Origin: Scortum barcoo
Taxonomy: Eukaryota > Chordata > Actinopteri > Centrarchiformes > Terapontidae
Direction of reading: 5' to 3'
DNA: 64,000 nucleotides
Assembly: GCA_023238725.1 (NCBI GenBank)
Contig: CM041535.1
Coordinates: 22,005,230 to 22,069,229, forward strand
Shown piece after piece: positions 26,350 through 37,100 of the stretch (position 1 is its first letter; each line of letters opens with the position of its first letter). Below the pieces are notes generated by a model. That model was not told where the DNA came from. It saw nothing but the letters and a program-made list of their open reading frames with translations, and made no database searches. The position numbers and the translations under genes were made by a program.

Positions 26350-26870
26350 GACATACAGATGGGTGACAAATTAAAGGAAAAACCTTTGGTGACTCTGTTA
26401 CAACACGGGGAGTATATTGCTGGCATGGTTTGGATCCACTTATTCCCTACGAAGGATCATCGCAAATCAATACAATTAGTTCAACTTTATCCTATGATGA
26501 AAAATTTCTATACTTATGGGAGTGATCTATTCCAGGATGACGATGCCCACATCCATATGGCAGCAGGGGGCACTGGATGGTTTGATGAGTATGAACATTT
26601 TGTGAATCATATGCTATGACCTTCTCCATCACCAGATTTCAACCCAGCTGAACACCTATTGGAAATTTTGGACCGACGCTGTAAGATGTAAGATGCTGTA
26701 AGATAGCACTCTCCAGCACCATCATCAAAAAAAAATAAGGGCTGGAAGAATAGTGTTCAAGAATCAATGCCAAAGCACACTGAAGCTGTTCTGGTGGCAT
26801 ACAATGGACAAAACCCTTAATATGACACTTTATGATTATGTTGGTTTTTTCATTATTTGCTTCACTTATT
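26350..26870 (+). mobile_element. Tc1/mariner-like transposase relic
   Basis: The plus strand starts gggtgacaaattaaaggaaa and ends at about 26850 with a ggttttttcattatt stretch, roughly its inverse, so short degraded terminal repeats are likely. A frame inside reads LFQDDDAHIHMAAGGTGWFD and then, after a stop at 26617-26619, a PSPSPDFNPAEHLLEILDRR-like segment. That corresponds to the SPDLNP.EH.W catalytic-region signature of Tc1/mariner transposases. The element is only about 520 bp and carries stops, so it is inactive. A second copy of the same family lies inverted at 63378-63735. Confidence 0.75.
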
Positions 26871-27186
26871 TTCCTTGTCACCTATCTGTGGCTTTCTTTC
26901 TTTCTTCTGCATTTATTCTGGCAGATATTTTGCACTGCTGATGTATTCAGTTTGAGGAAGTTTGACCAAGAAATCAATTCAAGGTCCAGTAGGAGCTGCG
27001 CTAACCTACGCAACTGTTATCCGTTTCAGAATCAAAGCATTTAGATCCACAAGACACGCTAACCACTCAATAAATAGGGCTGTGAGGATGTGTTAAAGGC
27101 ATCTGGGTAGTCTGTGGGAAAAGCTTGAACTAATTTTCCCTGTGTTTTCCACTTATGTTATCAGACTGAAAACCAAACTTCCTTAC
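26871..27186. other. Intronic DNA next to the GRID2 exon
   Basis: Unique sequence; only the donor (27186-27185) is recognised. Confidence 0.6.
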
Positions 27187-27392
27187 CTCAGTGATAAAAG
27201 CCTTGGCAGTTGCTGGGCTCATGAACAGCACGGCTCTGCGTAGTGTGTCCCTGTAGCGATGCAGCTCTTCCACACGCATTGTTCTGAACAGACTCGTGAT
27301 CATCATGTTGATATTAGATTCCACCTTCTGAAGGGAAACGTCCATTCCCTGCTGAGAGGTCCGGTCCAGGAAGTCCTCAATACCGCGGATAT
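27187..27392 (-). CDS. grid2: GRID2 (GluD2) coding exon, amino-terminal domain, next exon downstream
   Basis: This is the next exon of the same receptor gene. It encodes [20 protein letters not shown], then [30 protein letters not shown] and [11 protein letters not shown]. These closely match the GluD2 amino-terminal domain; the RYRDTLRRA and PATAK..ITE signatures are typical of delta receptors. The acceptor is ctctctccag, with AG at 27394-27393. The donor is gag|gtaagg, with the intron starting at 27186. Length is 206 bp: two bases completing the Asp codon, then 68 full codons, ending in phase 0. There is no frameshift or stop. The open frame runs on past the donor, but the residues after ITE no longer resemble the receptor, which supports this boundary. 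The following exon (VETNL... in mammals) was looked for to the left and not found, so the next intron is longer than 27.1 kb. Confidence 0.94.
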
Positions 27393-28199
27393 CTGGAGAG
27401 AGATGGAGACAGAGGTGTGATTGTACAATTGGCCCTGCAGGGAAATTTATATTCTGTTGAAAGCATTACACAAAAACAAAAAGAAAAAATGGAGGATATA
27501 GACACACCTGCTCACGCGAGCAGGTTTAGCACAAATATAAAGGCCATCACTTCACACCATTTCCTCTGCTGTAGCTGATTGGTTATCTCTCTGCATGAAT
27601 AGGTCCAGTAAATATCTCAATTCATGAGCTGTTCCTGCCAACGATTCCATGCTATCAGTGCATTTGCATTACTCAAACTTTATCCTTTGTATTCTCTGAG
27701 CTAAGGCTTTTGTTGCCAGAACGATACATCTGTCAGCACTGAATACCTTTCTTCCTGGAGATTTAAATGTACAAACCATTCTGTAGACATGTGCTCTCTT
27801 ACATACACAGAAACACAAGGACATAAAAACATGGTGGATGGATGTGGTAGTGACTCATCAAAAGTAAGAGGCATGTATTTGCATTTTTGGTCAATTGACA
27901 ACAGTAGATAGTTTGGTTTAGTTTATTGGTAGACAAAATTATCAACGGCGACAGATATACATCAACACTGAGATTTAATCACATTTCTCAGTTATAATGT
28001 AGTAACAGATTTAAAGAAGTCTGCGAAAGCTTGTTTTCATGATATGTGTGTGTGTGTGTACATTTATCAGGTATATATTTGCATGTGTATGTGTGTTTTG
28101 CTTGTGTGAATGCATCTTAATGAAGTTCATGCATCTTCTGCTTGGTATTGTTAAAAAGGGAAATATGCTAGTACAACATGCAAATGGACTAAATTTATC

Positions 28200-28520
28200 C
28201 CCTTTCTAGTGGCACATACATTTTTCAATGAAATTCTCTTTTATCTCTCATTTTATTTTGCTAGTATCTCATGTGATCTTTATCAAGGACCTGATCTAGG
28301 CCTGTTCTCTTCTCTTAATACAAGAGTCCTCCTACATATGTGACTCTCTCCGCTATGCTGATGACACTCTTATTTACTGCAAATCAAAATGGTGAGGGTA
28401 ATTTGAAGACCTATACGGACTGCCTTGACAATATCAGAAAACCAGTGATCAGTAACTTCCTACAGCTGAACAAAACCCAATCTGGGATTGATATTTGTGT
28501 TCTATAATGACTAAAAACCT
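28200..28520 (+). mobile_element. LINE reverse-transcriptase fragment with YADD motif
   Basis: The plus strand reads SLRYADDTLIYCKSKW at 28342-28389, then a stop and a shifted piece, LKTYTDCLDNIRKPVISNFL followed by QLNKTQS. Just before it, codons resembling ..SCDLYQGPDLGLFSSL.. lie where LINE elements have PQGSVLGPLLFSLY. The RT core motif is intact, but only about 300 bp remain and the frame is broken. No 3' tail was recognised. Confidence 0.78.
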
Positions 28521-28996
28521 TGAACAAGGCATTGGATATATGTAAGCATGTGACTTCTGAAGTAACAGAAGTGTCAGAGAGAGTTTTTTTCAGTCTTATA
28601 TGGATGTTTTAATAATAATAAAATGTTAGTTGGTTTTTATCACTTGAACTTTAGTCAGATAGGGAGATTGTGTTATTATTGTGTTGAATATCTGTTAACT
28701 TCTGTGGTGTTTGAACAGGCATGCCTTAACCAAAACATGTCTTATTTTTGCTGAATCCACTATTCTTTGACATTGAAATAACAAATAACTAATGACACTA
28801 TTAAGAGTTTTAGATTAAAGTATCAAACCACTGTAATTATCTCCATTAAGAGTTATTTTGGTATGATAAATACACCAGGATGCTGGTGTCAGTATTTTAC
28901 TGCCTGGACTCCTCTATTCTTAATGAGCTACATTGCAGGTCAAGGTAATCCTAATTAAAGCACTTTGGTTGAGACCATTGGTAATGATGTCATTGG

Positions 28997-29032
<36 letters not shown>

Positions 29033-31517
29033 TTATGTAAAGCAACTACCTAATGATGTATTTGATATGGAAAACGGATGACACTGCTGTCATTGCCAGT
29101 GTCATGACTGAGCAATTAACTGGATTGATTAGACTTGTTAAGGGCCAGAGGGCTGGAGCAATGGTGTGATTGCATCAATGCCAAATTTTGGAGGTTTAAC
29201 AGCGTATTAAGAGGAGAGTGCAACAGCATCGATTCACAAGTAAAAGGATTTCAGAAAGAAGACAAACGAACTTCTGCACATACACATTCCATTAATTCTC
29301 ACGATGTCAAGCAGGCTGTGAGTTCAGAAGGTTAAGCAAGGACAGTGAGAGACATTTTGGACATTTTGTGTGCACGTCTTCACCTCCTCACACATCAAGA
29401 AGATTAGATTAAGAGGGAATGTCATTAGTCTTTCAGCATGGCACAGCAAGGAAGAACATGACACTCAAGTTATAGTAGTTTGTTGTGGAAAGTTAAAATC
29501 TTTTCTTTGTAACTTCATTCTTTTGCCTTTTAATTTTTCAAATATGTGCACAGTTCTAAATCTTAACTTTCATAAATAAAAAAAAAAATCAGTGCATTCA
29601 CTCTGACAGTTTGTCTACCAACTGTGACAGTCATTGTATCTCGTTGTGCATGTTTGTTTGCATTGATGAGAAAGGTAGATGAGCAAACAGAGACATCAAG
29701 GTGGCATCTTAAATGGCCAAACAAAACTGCTTTAATCTGTGCCAGAGCACAGAGCTATCAAGCCATTAAAATCTAATTACTGTTATTAATTAGCAAATAT
29801 AATAATTTGTAGTAATAGTAGTAATTACTGCTCAACTATATTATCATTGGCAACACAATCATCATCACGAGTGTTGTAACTCCTAATGATCTACATAACG
29901 TATCAGTTGGAAAAACACTGGGGGGCTCGCAGGTCTATGCATAAAAGCAGTACATACTGAAAGGGTAATACAAATGTAAGATAACATGTAATGTGAGACA
30001 TCAATGAAGTCCTCATTCATTGAAGGTTGTAGGAATAAAGCTCATTCAGCTGAGGCTCATTTTAAGGATGATTTTTTTTCTTTATCTGCAAAGACAATCA
30101 AGTATGTCTTTTTATCTTACCATGGCTCTCTCTTTCCATACCAAAAAAAGCAAAAACACATTTAGCATACTGTGCACACACAGTAAGAAAGATGTTGTAT
30201 GATGCACAAATGCATGCTATTCATGCACACGCACACACACACGCTTTATACTTTTACAAGTCTAAGGAGATTTAAGCTCAGTTCTTAAATCTCCATATTT
30301 ATCATGGCATGGCCAATGCTATTTATAATCAATGGCACCAAGCTACATAGACATTTTACACTGTATGATTCATGTTCTCGGTGGTAAGAAAGCATTGTAA
30401 ATGAACAAAATCAAAAAGCTTTTCTCAACAGAGAAAGTAGAAATTAAATAATGTAAAGAATGCAAACAGCATAATACTTTTTTTTTTAAATGCATACTGA
30501 TCCATATGTGCTTACCGTGTCCATAAACTTTGTCTTGGTCTATGCTTTATGTCACGTCAGCCACTTTTCAGATGTTGGCTGTGTTGGCTGTGTTATAGCC
30601 CTCTTCGTCGCCGCCTTGTACCTGTTAGTCCACCCATCAGCCATTCTCTCTATATCTGTGTGCCTGCCTGCTGACTGACTAAAGGGTTGCTCTGGCTTTA
30701 TTTGCCATCATCAATCCTTTCTCCACCCTGGCTTATAGTACAGGTTGTGTGTCTAATGCATTCGTCTTGCTCTAGACTACACAGGAGCTTAAAAAAACAA
30801 ACAAAAAAAACCCCAACTGAGATGCTCCATACAGCTCATTCAAACTCAAAACACTGAACACGAAACAATGCGTTTGGAAAAGACTTGCAAAAGCCATGGG
30901 ATTCATTTAGGATGATGTGAGGAGCACTGTGGTTGTGTTATACTCTGCTGCAGTGATGTGCAAGTGTACCTCATGACTCTGTGACATCATCGTTGGATGG
31001 GGTTAAAGGTGCAATGAGGTACACTTCTAACCACATCAAACGCCCGAGAGAGAGAGAGGCAAAATGTTGTTTTTCAACCTTCATTGTTAAGTTAATCTTT
31101 ATAAATTTCTAAATTTTCTAAATTTCTTCCTGTCTAAACACTGGAAAATGCATTATTATTTAAAAAGTGAACTTGCACACCAAGAAAAACAACACAGAAA
31201 TTAAAGTCCTAGGACACATAAGGACATTTAAATCAGGTAACTCATTAAATAAATTATGTTAAGATTAGTATACAAAATAATTTTTTACAACAAACAATAA
31301 AAGTCAGATGGCCGTTAACAATGTAGCCTGTAGACTGTGGCATGTGGAAGAGCGTGGAGTGGCAATGTGTGAGATATTGAGTGTAGGAATGTTTTATGAC
31401 CAGTACTTTTGAAAAAAAAAAAAAAAAGTAATTGACTTTCAAATGTGGACACATCCTGGTCCAATTTTACACATTAATAGTCAAAAGCATCCTCATTCCC
31501 TCCATCAAAGTTCCTAC
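28521..31517. other. Intronic DNA without a recognised gene
   Basis: Unique AT-rich sequence with a 16-unit TG repeat at 29001-29032 and a poly-A run at 31413-31427. Nothing else seen. Confidence 0.55.
29001..29032. repeat. GT microsatellite
   Basis: About 16 uninterrupted GT units. Confidence 0.97.
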
Positions 31518-31845
31518 CTCCTGCCGTTCAAAGGACAAGGCTTGAGCATGTACTCCCCACTGCTGAGCGGATCATTGGCTGTCAGCTGCTTTCCATCAAG
31601 GAGCTTCAGGACACCATGGCGGATAAAAAGACGGGTAAAATTGCCACCGACCTTGCCCACCCAGGCAACCATCTGTTTGAGAAACATTCCTCTGGGAGAC
31701 AGTACCGGTCCATTAACACCATGATCACCCATCACCTCAACAGCTTTTTCCCCAAGCGCTGTCATCTCACTCAACCACTCCTCCCAAGCCTCCCATGCAA
31801 AGACATACTGTGCATTCCCGCAGTCCCAGGCCTCTTCATCCTCAT
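31518..31845 (-). other. Unidentified exon-like open segment in the GRID2 intron
   Basis: On the minus strand an open frame reads DEDEEAWDCGNAQYVFAWEA, continues with WEEWLSEMTALGEKAVEVMG and GMFLKQMVAWVGKVGGNFTR, then LFIRHGVLKLLDGKQLTAND and SSGEYMLKPCPLNGR. Its composition is balanced and protein-like, unlike the low-complexity open frames elsewhere in the window. A plausible acceptor (tctctattag, AG ending at 31846) and donor (ag|gtagga, GT at 31517-31516) bracket 328 bp. The implied phases are 1 in and 2 out, so the exon is not symmetric and would shift frame if spliced into GRID2 between its two exons. I do not recognise the protein. It may be an exon of a nested gene, a fragment of an inserted pseudogene or transposon-borne gene, or chance. 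No partner exon was found nearby. Confidence 0.4.
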
Positions 31846-34144
31846 CTAATAGAGATGACTGTATTACTGCTGCCATGCTATTCCGTGACACCTAAATGTT
31901 TTTTTGCAGCACTTTTAAAAACCTTGTGAGTGTCTGTGTGACCCTGGCTCACTTTTGGTTTTGTACAAAATGTCATTTGGCTTAGTTTAGGACTTCAGTA
32001 CAAAAGACAATACACAAGACAGTTTTCTTCAACTTTCACCTGCAACTATACTTTGTACTAAATTGTTGACCTTCCACATTCCTCTTTGTTTCTTCTGCCT
32101 TTCACATTTCACATCACAAAGATTTAAATGATCCAACAGTTTGAAAAATAGAGCTACAGCTACGTCTCCATTTATTGCCTGCTTGGAGCACCTTCTCCCA
32201 CCTCGCAATACGCCACGGTGGATTATTTCTTTTCAAGTGTTATACGAGTGGAACTGAAAAGGCATTTTGCAAAGCAAACTCAATCAACTGGAATGGTTTC
32301 CATAATTCCTTATAAAACAAGGTTGAGGCTTGTATGGAAAGGTTCCCGTGTGTCCCTTTCCCCCATTCGTCAGGCTTCCCTTCTTTCCCCTCCATCCCAT
32401 CTATCCTGCAAGTCCCTGGCTCAAAGTGAAAGCTAGAGTTAATGTAGTGTAGCAGCCAACAGCACGCAGGGATTTCACCTGCATGTACCGACCAGCTCAG
32501 CGGTACTCTGTCTGTTCAGAAACCACAACTGCTCTCTCCCCCTGCTTGCTTTCCCCTCATCCCTCTTTCTTCCCCTGGCTTTTCATCTGAAACCTCTCTC
32601 AGCTTCCCCTGTTTGCTTTCTGTTCTCTTGGGCTGAATCTCATTTTGAGCATGTGTAAAGTCCGAGCTGTTATTCCGCTCTGAGAGGCGGGCTGTGTCGT
32701 GTGTAATGTCTGTCAGTTCCACATTGTAGACTGGTGTTTGCATCTGCTGGTTTCTTTTAAGTAAGTGATTTTTAACCGAACCCTATAACAATAACGATGC
32801 CCACATCTTACCCTTATCAGATTCGGATCAGAAGTAGTTTTAGTTACCAAGACACAACTTCATACAGTAGCATGGCAGATCTTCAAAGTAATTCCTAGAT
32901 GCAAATGATCTATTTTGCCCTTTATGACATGTTAACAGGAAAATATGTTTGCAGTTAGTCATTTCATGACTTAGTGATTAGTCATTTTTTATGCATGACT
33001 AAAATAAACAACAGGAGAAAAGATTCAAATCTGTCTCCTCTGTTTGACTGGTCAAGACAGTGCACATGATTTTATGCCATTAAATACCCCTTTGCCAAAG
33101 TCTGCATTGAGATCTGTCCTTGGGAGGGAGGATAGCAGAGGAGGAGAAAATATTGATATGAACTTTGCACTGTGAAGGAATGAAATAGACCAACAGTCCG
33201 AAAGGAGGTGTTAACACATCCGGTATTAGAGGAGATTCCCGCGAGTGTGGAGTAAGGGGGAAACATCAAACATCTGCAAATGAGATTCAGCCCATGTAAC
33301 TCCCTGGTTGTCTGTCAGAGCCTCCCGCTCCCCTGTTCTCCGTCTCTCACTCGCTCTGACTTGACTTACAAATCTTCTTCGACTTCACTCTGCATCTAAC
33401 TTTACAGTTTCAGGCTTTCCCTCTTTCCCGTCCTTCTTCTCTGCGTCAACCTCCTTCTCCCTGCCGGAGGCATTTAAAGTCTGGGATTATAACTTTTGAA
33501 ATAGTGAAGTATAACTGGGACTTTCTAAAGAAGCACTGTCTTTCAGTCCATCCATCCATGCATCCATCCTTAGAGCTTGACTTAGCTAACAGGCTACTCA
33601 AGTTTTCTTAATGATTGGTTGTTGCTCTCCAGCAGGAGGTGAAGCTATGAGGTCCATATTATAATATGAGTTTTTTTCTGCAATGGAATCTGTGCTACTA
33701 CATTTGTTCTGCTGGCAAGTAGCTAGGCAAGCCGCAGGAGGAGTAGGGTGGGGCAAGTGTGACCTTGCATCACTTTTCTATCCATTTAATGCCAGAGTGA
33801 TGTTTTACATGACAAATTGGGTTGAGGCCAAAGTGGGATGCAGAGTAAAAATTCAATTTCAGTGGATGGAAGTACATTTAAGTGTTTTAAAGTGGCATTT
33901 TTTTGCACCTGCATAAGCTATTTTTTCAGCACTATTTAAAAAATGGCACACACTAATGCAGTTCAGCTAAAAATTTGATTTTTAAGTGTGTAAGTGAATT
34001 TAATTAAATTTAAAGACTTGCAGTGCTAATCGCTGTATTCCTTTTTACTACTAGTTACTACTACATTTTACATATAGTATTTATACAAATAGTCACTCAC
34101 TAAAAATATATTGAATTATTTTACAGCATTGGATATAATCAGGA

Positions 34145-34187
34145 TTTTTTTTTTTTTTTACCTCGATCAACAAAAAAAAAAAAAAAA
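34145..34187. repeat. Poly-T / poly-A inverted pair
   Basis: A 15-base T run and a 16-base A run are separated by 12 bases, forming a near-perfect inverted repeat that could extrude or fold as a hairpin. Confidence 0.85.
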
Positions 34188-37100
34188 GCCTCTTAAAAGA
34201 AGCCATATTCGCAACTTATTTTCAGTGAGGCATTTTGGAAAGGTGAGGAAAATATAATTTTCAATTGAGCCTGCCAGCCTGTTCTGTTCTGCTGTTAGAC
34301 CAACATCCTTATCTCTTTGCTTTGTCTTTCCCCTCAGCCTTTACCTCTGGCTATCCTTATCCCTGCCCGAGGCGTTTCATTGTTGTATTGCTCAAAGGCA
34401 GTGGATCTTAATCTTAATATGGATCGAGCCTCGAATGGAATGTGGGCACCTTTCTCGTAAACTTGAATGAATTCATCAGCTGAACTTGTGGCTCAAAATG
34501 TTCACGTACCCAGCCCTGGGGATCTGAACCTAAACTTGGGAAGTTTACCTCCATATTGGAAACAGAATGGCCCTGAAGCGCTGGTAGTCTTCCTGACTGT
34601 CTGACTGCCTATTGCTCTCTAAATCATCTATTCCTTTAGATCTAAGAGCCTATCTCTGTCCACCACTCTTTCGCTTTATTCGCCTCCTTCTCTCCCTCTC
34701 TTTCACTCTCTCAAAGCCCCAGGCTTCGCATTCCCAGAGTCCCTGCAGAGAGCTTAACCAACACCTGTAAAAAACCAACACTCTATAAAAGGCTTGGCAC
34801 CTTTTAGGTGTGCATCACCCTCCCTATCTCCTCAAGTCTGCTCCAGCTTTCAATCCCCGCCACACCCCGCACATCCTCCTCTCTGACTTTCACATACCTG
34901 TGTCTAAACTTCCCTCCACTTCCCTCAGCTCCCTTCTCTCTTCTTCCTATTTTTATTATCTATTTTGATCTCGACCTTCTCATGCCCTGCGCTGCTTTGA
35001 CATTGTCTAAACTGCACATCACCTTCTACTTGGTGATAATCAGGACTCAGTTGGAGTAACTTATTTTAAATGTGAGCACATTTTCCTCCAAAGGTGACCC
35101 CCCCTGAGTAACGACCAGATGCGAACGTGTTGGTATTCCCGGCTCTGTCGTAGCTGCCAGAGACAATTGACATTCTAGTTGTGCTCCACATCTAAAAAGC
35201 ATGAAATTCCTCGCTGATTGTGAATACTAGTTTTTCTTGTTTGTTTGTCACTCCCCTTAAGTCTGTGAAGCACAAAGATGAATACAATATTTTTCTTTAT
35301 TCCACTGCACGGTATTCAAGAACTACAAATATGAGATAATAAGTAACCTTGTTGCTACAGCACTTAAAACTGTACAGGCACAAAGTGTTTGTTATCGCAA
35401 TGATTATACTGAGCATGCTTGTGAAACGGATACAAGAAACCATAGTGGAACTACGAAGAGGACAAAGCTGTGCCGATCCAGTGGATACCTAAGGTAAAAT
35501 GGTGCACTGTTTTCCGCACAGCATGACGGTGCGGTTAAAATGACGACAAAAGCAAACAAAAAGCAAGGTTTAAAAGGCCCCTGAGAAAATGAGAGCAACA
35601 CTACGTAGTGTACACGCTGGATAAAAGTAAGGTTCCTTCCTTCATTCCTTTTCTTTATGGCTGACTGCTCTCTCTTTGCCCTGAGGTTGAACAAAAAAAC
35701 CCAAACTTGAGAATTTCACCTATCTGACTATCAAGACTTTTTTTTTTTAGCTTCTTAGGTTTTGTCCTGTGAAAATGTATTTGAAACAGTCTGCTGTGCT
35801 TCCACATTCTTAATGCTGTTAGATCCTCATCTCCCTCTCTCTCTCTCTCTCAACTTTTCACCGCTAAAGACATTTCACCTCTACTGTCCTCCAAGGATGT
35901 AAACTACCACTCTGCGGTCACACCCTTTTTGTAGAAGGCTCTACACCCTTTTCAGTTGTTTCTGTGTTTATCTGCTTCTTGACTGCCTTTTACTCTACCA
36001 AATCTGCTATGCCTTCAGATCTCTGTCCCCATCCCCTCTCTGCTTTACTGTTTTTGCTTTCCCTTATATGTTTGCAATCTCTTTCATCTCTCTCTCTCTT
36101 TTTTTTTCTCTTGCTCTCTGAACGATTTTACTCTGGAGGAGACAAAGTAAGACATGACCTCCCCGTATAAAGCTTGTAGATCTTTGGTGTTTGTCTCATG
36201 AGTGTACCTGTTTGCCTCCACTCCTCTGAAATCTTCCTTTATCATCAACTTTTCCCACGTCTCTCTTGGCAGAGCTTTTATGTATTTTTCACCTCCTCTT
36301 TCACCTCCCACCAGCTTTTCCCCCCCTGTGGCGTCTCTGGGCTTCACTACTGTTAAAAAAGATATCTATCTATGCATCCATCGCTCATGGCTCCTTGTTG
36401 TCTTTTCCTCCATCTCTGTAAACAATTTCATGCTCGTCGATTTCAGCATGCTCTCCTCTCTGGTTTTCTGACTCCCGCGCTCAATTCAGACGTGGTTCAA
36501 ATATGGCAACTTGTCACTTCGTGGTGAGCTCCAAACAGAGATCCATGTGAAAGGCTTGTGGATGTACAGAGGTTTGGTTCATTAACACGCCTTTGTTTTT
36601 TGTTTTTTTCCCCATTATAATAACACCACAAGTCATTTGTGCCTTTGTTGTCACTGTTGTGTTAAGCCTCGTCCTCTCTGCTGAACACAATAAGTTTATG
36701 CCTGGCAACTTTAACCTTGTAAAGCCTGAACTATGAAATAATTGCCAGAAAATTCTAATTTTTATTGAACCTTCTGACAAATAAAAAAAAAAAAATCAAT
36801 AAATATATTTCCATATATGATTTTTAATTTATATGATTTTTGCTACATTCTGCATTTTTATTTATTTTTTGGATTATTTTGTATTTTCTAGCATTTTGAT
36901 TGTGTACATCAGGTTTTTCAGGAAAAAAAAATCACACTGATGATATTGAGGTCTCAAAAACTACATTTAGCATTAAAGGGTTAAAACCAATATAGTTTCA
37001 GAAACAAAAACCCTGATCAAATTGGAAACAATACATTTTGGCTTTAATTATTAATTTTTTTTTTTTAAAGATAAGAGCAAAAGTTTCTTATCAAAATTTG

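Larger units (their letters stand above)
1..27186 (-). other. grid2: GRID2 intron 3' of the second exon (partial)
   Basis: Intron sequence running off the left edge of the window; its donor is at 27186-27185 (gtaagg). It holds most of the transposable-element relics in the window. I found no further GRID2 exon in it, although a very short exon could escape reading by eye. Confidence 0.8.
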
